From Williamsia sterculiae (GTDB lineage Bacteria > Actinomycetota > Actinomycetes > Mycobacteriales > Mycobacteriaceae), in NCBI RefSeq assembly GCF_900156495.1, contig NZ_FTNT01000006.1, forward strand, positions 185,422 through 249,421: a DNA stretch of 64,000 nt, in the 5' to 3' direction. Under the pieces are notes generated by a model, which saw nothing but the letters and a program-made list of their open reading frames with translations, was not told the DNA's origin and did no database searches. Shown in pieces: positions 53,611-61,349 of this stretch. Within the stretch, counting starts at the first letter, position 1. Every line of letters starts with the position of its first letter. The position numbers were made by a program, and so were the translations under genes.

Positions 53611-53933
53611 TCGGCCGGACCCCCCAGTAGGTCGTATCCCCAGCCGGGACGGATGCGAGACGAATCCCTCGACACAAACCCCGTCAGAGTAGTACAACGG
53701 TCTATGGCTCGGATGAGCGCCCCCGGTATCGGGAGTGATGTTGCACACGTGTTAATGGAATCCCATTGACTTCATCCGGATTCGTGAAAGTATTCACAAG
53801 CAACAGTGCGGAAACATTGAGTACGCACAGGTGAACGATTGGTTACAGCCCGAGCCCGTCGGACACACCGTCCATCGGCGTGCCCGGCGCGCCCACATGA
53901 GCAGGTGCACCCGCGCACCCAGAAGGAGAAGGA
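53611..53933 (+). promoter_or_regulatory. whiB1 upstream region
   Basis: Long non-coding region. It holds a CRP-like site CGTGA-N6-TCACA (53783-53798), a possible -35 TTGACT (53767-53772) upstream of it, and an ACACGTGT palindrome at 53745-53752. The last 30 nt carry AGAAGGAGAAGGA directly before the whiB1 ATG. No other coding frame is convincing. Confidence 0.6.
53783..53798 (+). promoter_or_regulatory. CRP-family binding site upstream of whiB1
   Basis: CGTGAAAGTATTCACA has both conserved halves of the actinobacterial CRP consensus TGTGA-N6-TCACA with one mismatch. whiB1 of M. tuberculosis is controlled by CRP (Rv3676) from its upstream region. The site overlaps the likely -10 region of a TTGACT promoter, so it could repress as well as activate. 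Confidence 0.6.
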
Positions 53934-54188
53934 ATGGACTGGCGTCACAAGGCCATCTGTCGCGATGAAGACCCCGAACTGTTTTTCCCGGTGGGAACCA
54001 GTGGGCCTGCGATCGCGCAGATTGCTGATGCGAAGCTCGTCTGCGCACGCTGCCCCGTCACCGCCGAGTGCCTCTCCTGGGCTCTCGAGTCGGGACAGGA
54101 CGCCGGCGTGTGGGGTGGGATGAGCGAGGACGAGCGGCGCGCGCTGAAGCGTCGCAACGCCCGCAACCGGCCGCGCACCACCGTCTGA
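53934..54188 (+). CDS. whiB1: WhiB1 transcriptional regulator
   Basis: 84 residues. Iron-sulfur ligands Cys9, Cys37, Cys40 and Cys46; GVWGGMSEDERRALKRRNAR at the C-terminus supplies the Wbl turn and a basic DNA-binding segment. Short length and MDWRHKAICRDEDPELFFPV are WhiB1-specific. Essential, nitric-oxide-sensing [4Fe-4S] protein bound to the primary sigma factor. A 14-bp terminator follows 13 nt after the stop. Confidence 0.97.
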   Translation: MDWRHKAICRDEDPELFFPVGTSGPAIAQIADAKLVCARCPVTAECLSWALESGQDAGVWGGMSEDERRALKRRNARNRPRTTV

Positions 54189-54201
54189 ACCAGACATCCG
54201 C

Positions 54202-54232
54202 AACGACCCGGCCGCGATGCGGCCGGGTCGTT
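54202..54232 (+). terminator. Terminator of whiB1
   Basis: AACGACCCGGCCGC (54202-54215) pairs with GCGGCCGGGTCGTT (54219-54232), a 14-bp stem with a 3-nt loop followed by CTGCG. It also lies downstream of the converging pdtaS gene. Confidence 0.85.
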
Positions 54233-54292
54233 CTGCGTGTACAGGGCGGGCCGACGCCCGTGTGGTCGTCGCGCCCCGTGTTGTCGTCGCGC

Positions 54293-55786
54293 TCAGTGCA
54301 GGGGCACCGTGAGCACGGCCTCTGCTCCGCCGCCGTCGGCATCGTGCAACGTCAGCGTGCCGCCGAGTTCCATCCGGACCAGGGTGTGGACGATCTGCAG
54401 CCCCAGCCGGTCGCTGCGTTCGGGGTCGAAGCCGGGTGGTAACCCGACCCCGTCGTCGCGCACGATGACGGTCAACGTCCTGGTGGTGCGCTCGGCGCTG
54501 ACGGTGACCGTGCCGTCCTGCCCCGATCGAAAGCCGTGTTCGGCGGAGTTCTGGATGATCTCGGTCAGCACCATCACCAGCGGCATGGCCAGATCGGCGT
54601 GCAGGACGCCGATACCGGTGCGCCGCACGATGCGTACCCGGGCGTCGCCGGGAGACACGTCACCGAGAACCGGGATCAACTGGTCGAGCACGGTGTCGAG
54701 GTCGACCTCCTCGTCCACGCTCCCCGACAGCAGTTCGTGGACCAGCGCGATGGACGCGACCCGCCGAACTGCCTCGTCGAGGGCGCGGCGGGCCTCGACA
54801 TTGTCGGTTCGGCGCGACTGCAGCCGCAACAACGCGGACACGCTCTGCAGGTTGTTCTTCACCCGGTGGTGGATCTCCCGGATCGTCGCGTCCTTGCTGA
54901 TCAGTGCGCGGTCGCGACGTTTGACCTCGGTGACATCGCGGATGAGTACCGCGGCGCCGGCCCGTGCGCCGCGCGGTCGCAGCGGAACGGCGCGGATCAG
55001 CACCGTGGCCCGGCTGGCGTCGGCCTCGATCCGCATCCCCTCCTGCCCGGTGATCGCCTCGGCGATCATCTGCACCGCCTCTCCCGACTCGAACGGGTCG
55101 GTCAGCAACGCGGCGATCACGTCGCCGAGCCGGTTGCCGGAGAGTTCCTTGGTCCACCCCATCCGGTGAAACGCCGACAGCGCGTTGGGACTGGCGTAGG
55201 TGACCACCCCGTCGTCGTCGATACGGACGAATCCGTCACCCGCGCGTGGCGTCGACAGACCCCGCGGGTTGCCCTCGTGCTGCGGGAAGGTGCCGTCGCA
55301 GACCATCTGACACAGGTCGTGCGCGCAGTCCTGATACGCCAATTCCAGCGGCGACGGCAGACGTGGGGTGGTCAGGTTCACGGACCTGACCAACACCGCG
55401 ATGACGGCCGGGTCCGCCACAGCGTCGTCGGTGTCGCGGAATCGGACAGGCACCGCCTCACGACGTACCGCGGTCGACCCGATCCAGGTCGGATCCTCCT
55501 CACGCAGGATCCTGCCGATGCCGAACGCGGCCACCGCCTGTGGATCGTCATCTGCGGTGACGATGTTGCCCACCGCATCGGCGGGCGACACCGTGGGTGC
55601 GGTGTTGGGACGGCACTGGGCCACACAGATCAGGCTGTCGGTCGGCTCGGCGCGTACGTACATGACGACGTCCGCGAACGAGAGGTCCGCCAACAGTTGC
55701 CATTCGGCGACCACCCGCTGCAGGTGTCCCGCAGCGTCACCCGACAGGTGGGTGTGCTCGGCGAGCAACTCCGCAAGGGTCGACAC
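54293..55786 (-). CDS. pdtaS: Sensor histidine kinase PdtaS
   Basis: 497 residues, GTG start. Soluble: N-terminal GAF-like domain (about 1-150), PAS domain (about 185-275: GDGFVRIDDDGVVTYASPNA), HisKA_2 box IHHRVKNNLQSVSALLRLQS with candidate phosphoacceptor His306/His307, and an HATPase with EIIQNSAEHGF and VRDDGVGLPPGFDPE. Kinase for the ANTAR RNA-binding response regulator PdtaR. pdtaR itself is not in the window; a GAF-ANTAR protein lies 2.5 kb away. Confidence 0.95.
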   Translation of the reverse strand: MSTLAELLAEHTHLSGDAAGHLQRVVAEWQLLADLSFADVVMYVRAEPTDSLICVAQCRPNTAPTVSPADAVGNIVTADDDPQAVAAFGIGRILREEDPTWIGSTAVRREAVPVRFRDTDDAVADPAVIAVLVRSVNLTTPRLPSPLELAYQDCAHDLCQMVCDGTFPQHEGNPRGLSTPRAGDGFVRIDDDGVVTYASPNALSAFHRMGWTKELSGNRLGDVIAALLTDPFESGEAVQMIAEAITGQEGMRIEADASRATVLIRAVPLRPRGARAGAAVLIRDVTEVKRRDRALISKDATIREIHHRVKNNLQSVSALLRLQSRRTDNVEARRALDEAVRRVASIALVHELLSGSVDEEVDLDTVLDQLIPVLGDVSPGDARVRIVRRTGIGVLHADLAMPLVMVLTEIIQNSAEHGFRSGQDGTVTVSAERTTRTLTVIVRDDGVGLPPGFDPERSDRLGLQIVHTLVRMELGGTLTLHDADGGGAEAVLTVPLH

Positions 55787-55820
55787 TCAGGCCTCTGCAG
55801 TGGGGGCGTCCGGTGGGCGA

Positions 55821-56036
55821 TCAGTCGATGACGGCGATGAGGTCTCCGGCCTGGATGACGTCACCCACCGCGACCTTGACGTCGGAGATGGTGCCAGGCT
55901 CCTCGGCGAGCACCGGGATCTCCATCTTCATCGATTCGAGCAACACCAGGGTGTCGCCGGTGTCGACGGCCTGCCCGGGGGTGACGACCACTTCGAGAAC
56001 GCTCGCCACGATCTCTGCCACGACCTCTTCGGCCAT
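55821..56036 (-). CDS. Biotinyl/lipoyl-domain carrier-like protein (TB7.3 type)
   Basis: 71 residues. A single biotinyl domain with the attachment motif ESMKMEIPVLAE, Lys37 being the modified residue. The ATG start at 56036 gives exactly the length of mycobacterial TB7.3 (Rv3221c) and sits 9 nt after AGAAGG; a longer frame adds three residues. Free-standing carrier of unknown carboxylase partner. Confidence 0.93.
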   Translation of the reverse strand: MAEEVVAEIVASVLEVVVTPGQAVDTGDTLVLLESMKMEIPVLAEEPGTISDVKVAVGDVIQAGDLIAVID

Positions 56037-56260
56037 CGTCGTCACCCTTCTGCCGGCTGTGGGACGTCGTCGCGATGCGACTCGCGACTGACAGCCAATC
56101 TATCGCAGCTCCGGTCTCGCCGACGCGGGACGCGACGGTCCGCGGGCGACCGGGGACGACGACGGATTTCGGCCTCCGCGGCGCTCGTGGAAGAATGAAC
56201 ACTCTGTGGTGACGACCCGCGTGGTGACGCCGCACGTGACCGACGAACAAGGAGGAAGCC

Positions 56261-56335
56261 ATGGGTAAGCGCGGACGCAAGAAGCGTGCTCGCAAGAAGA
56301 ACGCCGCCAATCACGGCAAGCGCCCCAACGCCTGA
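56261..56335 (+). CDS. 50S ribosomal protein bL37
   Basis: 24 residues, MGKRGRKKRARKKNAANHGK followed by RPNA, 12 of them Lys or Arg. A strong GGAGGAAGCC precedes the ATG. This matches bL37, the very short actinobacterial large-subunit protein first recognised in mycobacterial ribosome structures. Often missed because of its size. A 12-bp terminator begins 20 nt downstream. Lies divergently between the TB7.3-type gene and the rshA-sigH operon. Confidence 0.92.
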   Translation: MGKRGRKKRARKKNAANHGKRPNA

Positions 56336-56354
56336 CAGCAGGCCATCCACGACA

Positions 56355-56381
56355 CAGGCCGGACCCGACGGGTCCGGCCTG
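56355..56381. terminator. Terminator between bL37 and rshA
   Basis: CAGGCCGGACCC (56355-56366) pairs with GGGTCCGGCCTG (56370-56381), a 12-bp stem with a 3-nt loop, followed by TTGTCGTCGTTGG on the plus strand. It serves bL37 and, from the other side, the converging rshA. Confidence 0.85.
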
Positions 56382-56398
56382 TTGTCGTCGTTGGTGGC

Positions 56399-56671
56399 TC
56401 AGTCGACGTCGGTGACGATGACCGTCTTGCGGATCTCCAGAGTCAGTCGCTCGCGGAGGCCACTCGGTGCCTGATCTCCGCCGCACTTGCGGCTGATCAG
56501 GCTCTTCAGCTGTTGCTCGATGCCGTAGTGCTCCAGACACGGTTTGCAGGTGTCGATGTGACACTGCAGACGTCGCCGGGCCTGCTCGTCGCATTCGTTG
56601 TCCAGCAGCAACCACACATCCGCGATCACCGCCGAACAGTCGAGCCGCTCGAATTCCTCGGGGGTGCTCAT
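56399..56671 (-). CDS. rshA: Anti-sigma factor RshA
   Basis: 90 residues. Zinc-associated anti-sigma signature His38-x3-Cys42-x2-Cys45 (HIDTCKPC) plus Cys27 upstream, and the [20 protein letters not shown] tail. Oxidation of the cysteines releases SigH. The ATG overlaps the sigH stop by 4 nt (ATGA), so sigma and anti-sigma are made in step. Confidence 0.95.
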   Translation of the reverse strand: MSTPEEFERLDCSAVIADVWLLLDNECDEQARRRLQCHIDTCKPCLEHYGIEQQLKSLISRKCGGDQAPSGLRERLTLEIRKTVIVTDVD

Positions 56672-57351
56672 CGGACCACCTCTCCAGTCTCACTCTGCTG
56701 CGAGTCTTCCGACCGCGACCCGCGGTTGAATCCACGCTCACGCGCCACGTCGGCGAGCAGTTCCCGCAACTGCTTGCGACCACGGTGCAGCCGCGACATC
56801 ACGGTGCCGATGGGCGTGTCCATGATCTGCGCGATCTCCTTGTAGGGCAGTCCCTCGACGTCGGCGTAATACACCGCCATCCGAAAGTCCTCCGGCAGCG
56901 ATTGCAACGCGTTCTTGATGTCGTCGTCGGGCAGCGCGTCCAGCGCCTCGATCTCCGCCGAGCGCAGACCGGTGGAGGTGTGTTCGGCGGTCGCCGCGAG
57001 TTGCCAATCGGTGATCTCGTCGGTCGGATACTGCGCCGGCTGTCGCTGCCGCTTGCGGTAACCGTTGATGTAGGTGTTGGTGAGGATCCGGTAGAGCCAG
57101 GCCTTCAGATTGGTGCCCTCTTTGAAGGACCGGAACGCGGTGAACGCCTTGACGTACATCTCCTGCACCAGGTCCTCGGCGTCGGCCGGATTGCGGGTCA
57201 TCCGCAACGCCGCGCCGTACATCTGGTCGAGCAGGGGCAGTGCGTCGCGTTCGAACCGCGCGGCCCGCTCGTCGGCGGTCTCCTCCGCCGGTGCACGATT
57301 GCCGTCGGCATCCGCTTCCGGGGTGGTTCCGGCGGTGTCGGCTTCGGTCAC
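56668..57351 (-). CDS. sigH: ECF sigma factor SigH
   Basis: 227 residues; the GTG start lies 6 nt after GGAGGG, giving [20 protein letters not shown]. Sigma region 2 ([40 protein letters not shown]) and region 4 ([40 protein letters not shown]) are complete. Controls the response to thiol-oxidative and heat stress. Transcribed from its own SigH-type promoter and followed by rshA. Confidence 0.96.
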   Translation of the reverse strand: MTEADTAGTTPEADADGNRAPAEETADERAARFERDALPLLDQMYGAALRMTRNPADAEDLVQEMYVKAFTAFRSFKEGTNLKAWLYRILTNTYINGYRKRQRQPAQYPTDEITDWQLAATAEHTSTGLRSAEIEALDALPDDDIKNALQSLPEDFRMAVYYADVEGLPYKEIAQIMDTPIGTVMSRLHRGRKQLRELLADVARERGFNRGSRSEDSQQSETGEVVR

Positions 57352-57581
57352 AACGATCCCTCCGGTCGGCGTGGCGGACCGCGGTCGCGATCGCGCTACG
57401 TCGGTCGAGTTTACCGACCGTCCCGGCGCCACCACCGTGCTGTCTCCGGTCAGTACGACCCCGACATCCATCGATCCGCCGAGCCCGGGCCGCGACGCCA
57501 CGCGTTCGAGACACTGTGTCGACAACGCCGCACACCTCCTCACCGTTCTGATCACCGATCGTCTGCAATATCGTGCTGTGC

Positions 57582-57607
57582 AACAGACCGGTGCGCCGGA
57601 TTGTTCC
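57582..57607 (-). promoter_or_regulatory. Autoregulated SigH-type promoter of sigH
   Basis: On the minus strand GGAAC (57603-57607), 18 nt, GTT (57582-57584): the consensus of SigH/SigR promoters. It lies about 230 nt upstream of the sigH start, leaving a long leader. Confidence 0.75.
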
Positions 57608-57667
57608 GGACGTCACCTCTGACGGTGCCGACCACCTGCGGACGACCGGGGAAGGTGTGGTGAGCGC

Positions 57668-58150
57668 ATGGCGGCGACCCCGGCGATCGCTGTCCTCGAA
57701 CGTGCGCGAATCCCGCACACCGTGCACCGCTACCCGCACCACGGCGCCGGGCGGTCGTTCGGCGATGATGCCGTGGACGCGATGGTCACCGCACTCGGCG
57801 TGGTCCCGGGCCAGGTGTTCAAGACCCTGGTGATCAGCGGACCGGACATCCTCGCCACCGCCGTTATCCCGGTGCCCGCCCACCTGTCGATGAAGGCGAC
57901 GGCCCGCGCACTCGGGGTGCCGAGGGTCGCGATGGCCGACCCCGCAGTGGTCACCCGGGCCACCGGATACGTCCTCGGTGGCGTGTCACCCCTGGGTCAG
58001 CGGAATCGACTGGCCACCGTGGTGGATGTATCGGCACAGCAGTGGCCGACCGTGCTGTGCAGCGCGGGCAGGCGCGGCATGGAGATCCAGTTGTCGCCCG
58101 CCGATCTGATCTCGTTGTGTGCTGCGACGACCGCCGATCTCACCGTGTGA
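57668..58150 (+). CDS. ybaK: YbaK/EbsC family Cys-tRNA(Pro) deacylase
   Basis: 160 residues, ATG start. YbaK editing domain: LERARIPHTVHRYPHH, then VFKTLVISGPDILATAVIPV with the conserved Lys, and ATGYVLGGVSPLGQRNRLAT. Hydrolyses mischarged Cys-tRNA(Pro). Divergent from sigH; matches the Rv3224A/B position. Confidence 0.9.
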   Translation: MAATPAIAVLERARIPHTVHRYPHHGAGRSFGDDAVDAMVTALGVVPGQVFKTLVISGPDILATAVIPVPAHLSMKATARALGVPRVAMADPAVVTRATGYVLGGVSPLGQRNRLATVVDVSAQQWPTVLCSAGRRGMEIQLSPADLISLCAATTADLTV

Positions 58151-58305
58151 CGGTGGACCATGTTGCCGGTGGCCCGGCGCGCTGATTACCATCTGCCCAT
58201 CAGTTCTCCTGAGCAGTGCGTTCGGAGTTGATGGCGGGCCGACAGCCGGTCAGTCCCCTCGCGGTCATGAATCGGGCGCGACAGAACGGCACTGCCGGTG
58301 ATTGG

Positions 58306-59031
58306 ATGGTGAACCCCGTGACGGAAGTCGATGGAGACCTCGACACCCAGCAGAACGCCGACATCTCTCGGCAACTGGCCGCTCTTGCCCGACGCTTCCG
58401 TGAAGGCGGCGAGACCACCGAGTCGAGTCTGGCGGTGATCGCCGAGGCCGGCGCCGACAGCGTTCCGGCGTCACAGGCGTCGAGCATCACCCTGGTCGAC
58501 CGCGCCGGAGTCGTCCAGACGCCGATCTTCGTCGGTGAGCTGGCCCGTCAGGCCGACGACCTGCAACGCACACTCGGCGAGGGCCCGTGCATCCGCTCGG
58601 CGATGGACCTCGAGACCGTCGTCATCGACGACACCACCACCGACCCGCGGTGGCCACGGTTCGGCCCGGCGGTCGCCGAACTCGGGGTGCGGTCGATGGT
58701 GTGCTGCGGGCTCTACGTCGACAACAACGGCTACGGCGCCCTGAACTTCCATTCCCGCAGTCCGGGGGCTTTCGACGCCGAGTCGGTGTCGTTCGCGGAG
58801 TTGTTCGCGGCGCACGCCGCGGTGGCCTTCTCCGCCGCCAAGGAAGCCGAGCAGATCCGGGCGGCGCTGACCAACCGCGACATCATCGGGCAGGCCAAGG
58901 GCATGATCATGGAACGCTACGGACTCGACTCCGAGGCCGCGTTCAGTCTGCTCGCCCGGCTCTCGCAGGACTCCAACGTCAAGCTCTACGAGGTGGCCCA
59001 ACAGGTCGTGGAGGCGGGCCCCGACAGCTGA
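58306..59031 (+). CDS. GAF and ANTAR domain protein
   Basis: About 241 residues; upstream in-frame starts to 58216 exist and no ribosome site decides between them. GAF domain at about 35-165 (SSITLVDRAGVVQTPIFVGE to VCCGLYVDNNGYGALNFHSR) and a C-terminal ANTAR RNA-binding domain (IIGQAKGMIMERYGLDSEAA, FSLLARLSQDSNVKLYEVAQ). Such proteins bind paired-hexaloop RNA to prevent transcription termination, with the GAF domain sensing a ligand or redox state. Confidence 0.85.
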   Translation: MVNPVTEVDGDLDTQQNADISRQLAALARRFREGGETTESSLAVIAEAGADSVPASQASSITLVDRAGVVQTPIFVGELARQADDLQRTLGEGPCIRSAMDLETVVIDDTTTDPRWPRFGPAVAELGVRSMVCCGLYVDNNGYGALNFHSRSPGAFDAESVSFAELFAAHAAVAFSAAKEAEQIRAALTNRDIIGQAKGMIMERYGLDSEAAFSLLARLSQDSNVKLYEVAQQVVEAGPDS

Positions 59032-59035
59032 GGGC

Positions 59036-59749
59036 TCATCGCCGGGCAGCGACTTCGTCGAAGTGTTCGACGATGTCGGCGGGGTCGCGGTAGACCCGTG
59101 CTGCACCGGCGTCGGTCAACTCGGCCGCACCGATCCCACCGCTGAGCAGTCCCACGGATCGCACCCCGATCTTGGTGGCGGCCTGTGCATCCCATGTGGC
59201 ATCGCCGAACATGATGGCGTCGGCCGCCGACGTACCCGCCCGGTCGAGCGCCACCTGGACCACGGACGCGTCGGGCTTGGCAGTGTCCACGTCCTCTCCC
59301 GACGTCACGGCGTCCACCCACTGCTCCACGTCGAGCAGTCGGCGCAGGATGTCCAGTTCCTGCTGCGGGGCAGACGTCGCGAGCACCACCGTCATCCCAC
59401 GTTCGGCGGCCAGCCGGATCAGTGCGCGTGCCCCCGGGAGCACGGCCAGGTGGTCGGCGCGCGCCAGATAGTTCTCACTGTGTCCGCCGGATGCGCGATC
59501 GGCGATGTCCTGGTACCGATCCGAGGCCTCGTCCACCCCGTGTGCCGACAGCAGGGCCTGCACCAGCAGACTGCCGTCCTTACCGATCTGGCGGTGGATC
59601 TCCCAGGCCGGGATGGTCACTCCGCAGTCGGCGAACGCGCGCAACCACGCGTCGACGTGCGGGTACACCGAGTCGACCAGTGTGCCGTCGATGTCGAAGA
59701 GAAAAGCTTGTCGGGTACTGCCCCCGAAGCCGGGTTCGGTGTCGCTCAT
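59036..59749 (-). CDS. HAD-family hydrolase
   Basis: 237 residues; ATG preceded by GGAGG. HAD motifs: I FLFDIDGTLVDSV (near 15-27), II VLATSAPQQE, III Lys in DTAKPDASVVQVALDRAG, IV FGDATWDAQAATKIGVRSVG. Cap domain inserted after motif I. Phosphatase or phosphoglycolate-type activity is likely, substrate unknown. Converges with the GAF-ANTAR gene. Confidence 0.9.
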   Translation of the reverse strand: MSDTEPGFGGSTRQAFLFDIDGTLVDSVYPHVDAWLRAFADCGVTIPAWEIHRQIGKDGSLLVQALLSAHGVDEASDRYQDIADRASGGHSENYLARADHLAVLPGARALIRLAAERGMTVVLATSAPQQELDILRRLLDVEQWVDAVTSGEDVDTAKPDASVVQVALDRAGTSAADAIMFGDATWDAQAATKIGVRSVGLLSGGIGAAELTDAGAARVYRDPADIVEHFDEVAARR

Positions 59750-59804
59750 GGATGTCCTCCATCGTCGGCGCGATTCGGGTCGCGCGGGTCGAGACCGGCG
59801 TGCC

Positions 59805-60638
59805 TCAGAGCAGCGTGCCCTGTTCGGGGTGCGGCTCCACCGGCGCCAGCAGATCCGGGCTGTTGTTGGCCACCTTGTTGACCAGGGTTGACACCTCGCG
59901 GATGTCGATGGCGGCGGCCACATCCGGTGCCGGCGGCCCGAGCAGCTCGGTGGGTGCCGGGTGGTCCGGGTCGAGCCACTCCGTCCAGGTCTCGAACGGC
60001 ATGATCAGCGGCATCCGGTCGTGGATACCGCGCAGATCCCCCACCGCGTCCGCGGTGATGATGGTGCAGCTGAGCACCGGGGCGCCGTTCTGCCCGCTCC
60101 CCCCGTCGCCGCCGTTGTCGGCGGCACGCGGGCGCCACACCGACCACAAACCGGCCATGAACACCCGGCTACCGTCCTGCGGCGACATGAAATACGGGGT
60201 CTTCGTCGGTTTACCGTCGGCGCCTGCTCCGCCCTTACGCCATTCGTACCAGCCGTCCATCGGGACCAGGCACCGGCGGGACTTCACCGATGCCCGGAAA
60301 GCACTCTTCTCGGTGACGGTCTCGGCACGGGCGTTGAACAGCAGGGGCCCCTTGCCGATCTCTTTGCTCCAGGCGGGCACCAACCCCCACCGCATCGCGC
60401 GGATCCGCAGCGCGGGGTCGTCGTCCGGGTGATCGTGCGAATGCCGTGCCACCACTGTCATCACCGAACTGGTGGGTGCCACGTTGTAGTTGACCCCGGG
60501 AGTACGAGGGGCCTCCTTCCGCTCGGCCGGGTCCTCGACGTCGTCGGTGGAGCCCGTCACCGTGCTCACCTCGTCGACGGCGTCGAGTTCGGCGGCCAGC
60601 CGGGCCGGGTCGGTGGTGACCGCGAATCGTCCGCACAT
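59805..60638 (-). CDS. SOS-response associated peptidase (SRAP/YedK/HMCES type)
   Basis: 277 residues with start MCGRFAV, so that Met removal exposes the catalytic Cys2; upstream Met three codons earlier would block this. Other family motifs: YNVAPTSSVMTVVAR, MRWGLVPAWSKEIG, NARAETVTEKSAFRASVKSR, RCLVPMDGWYEWRKGG and the active-site His in IHDRMPLIMP. Crosslinks to abasic sites in single-stranded DNA and shields them. Positional orthologue of Rv3226c. An insert of about 30 residues near 35-60 is acidic and not conserved. Confidence 0.93.
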   Translation of the reverse strand: MCGRFAVTTDPARLAAELDAVDEVSTVTGSTDDVEDPAERKEAPRTPGVNYNVAPTSSVMTVVARHSHDHPDDDPALRIRAMRWGLVPAWSKEIGKGPLLFNARAETVTEKSAFRASVKSRRCLVPMDGWYEWRKGGAGADGKPTKTPYFMSPQDGSRVFMAGLWSVWRPRAADNGGDGGSGQNGAPVLSCTIITADAVGDLRGIHDRMPLIMPFETWTEWLDPDHPAPTELLGPPAPDVAAAIDIREVSTLVNKVANNSPDLLAPVEPHPEQGTLL

Positions 60639-60703
60639 GGTGTCCATGTTGGCACGCCGGTCCGACGCGGGTGACGGCCCGAACGCCGTCGGCCGGTGGA
60701 GCG

Positions 60704-61216
60704 CTATCCGGTCTCGCCGACCTCGCGGTCGTGGGTGGCCCCGGTGTGGGCGGCGTCGAAGACGCGTTGGGGCCCCGCGGCGTGTTCACCGAGCCGGTCA
60801 CCGGGGTTGGCCAGCGTGCAACTGCGCAGCGACAGGCATCCGCAGCCGATGCAGCCGGTGAGATCGTCACGCAACCGGATCATGTCCTCGATACGTGCGG
60901 TCAGATCCGTCTTCCAGGACGCCGACAGTCGCGCCCAGTCGGCACGGGTGGGGGTTCGCTCCGAAGGCAGTTCGTCAAGGGCACGTTTGATCATCGCCAG
61001 CGGTATGCCGACCCGCTGCGAGATGCGGATGAACGCGACCCGACGCAGGGTGTCGCGTGCGTACCGACGCTGGTTCCCCGAGGTCCGACGACTGGTCAAC
61101 AGTCCCTGACGTTCGTAGAAGTGCAGCGCGGACACCGCCACCCCGCTGCGCGCGGCGAGCTGTCCGACGGTCAACTCCTTGGCCTGGATCGCCGACGGTC
61201 GACCGACTCCGGTCAT
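60704..61216 (-). CDS. soxR: Redox-sensitive MerR-family activator SoxR
   Basis: 170 residues. MerR helix-turn-helix (about 15-55: LTVGQLAARSGVAVSALHFY, ERQGLLTSRRTSGNQRRYAR), dimerisation helix, and the SoxR [2Fe-2S] cluster ligands C-x2-C-x-C-x5-C in CIGCGCLSLRSC. In actinobacteria SoxR responds to redox-active metabolites. Tail of 35 residues after the cluster is variable. The target genes are not obvious nearby. Confidence 0.93.
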   Translation of the reverse strand: MTGVGRPSAIQAKELTVGQLAARSGVAVSALHFYERQGLLTSRRTSGNQRRYARDTLRRVAFIRISQRVGIPLAMIKRALDELPSERTPTRADWARLSASWKTDLTARIEDMIRLRDDLTGCIGCGCLSLRSCTLANPGDRLGEHAAGPQRVFDAAHTGATHDREVGETG

Positions 61217-61349
61217 GCCCCCGCCCCGATCATCGTGCAGCCTCGCTCATGCCCCCGATGGTAGGGGTGCGGCGGATGGCCGAGAGATACCCGGTCCCGG
61301 CTGTCGAAACTCGTGATGTGACAGCCCCTCCCCACCTTGTGGTGGTGGT

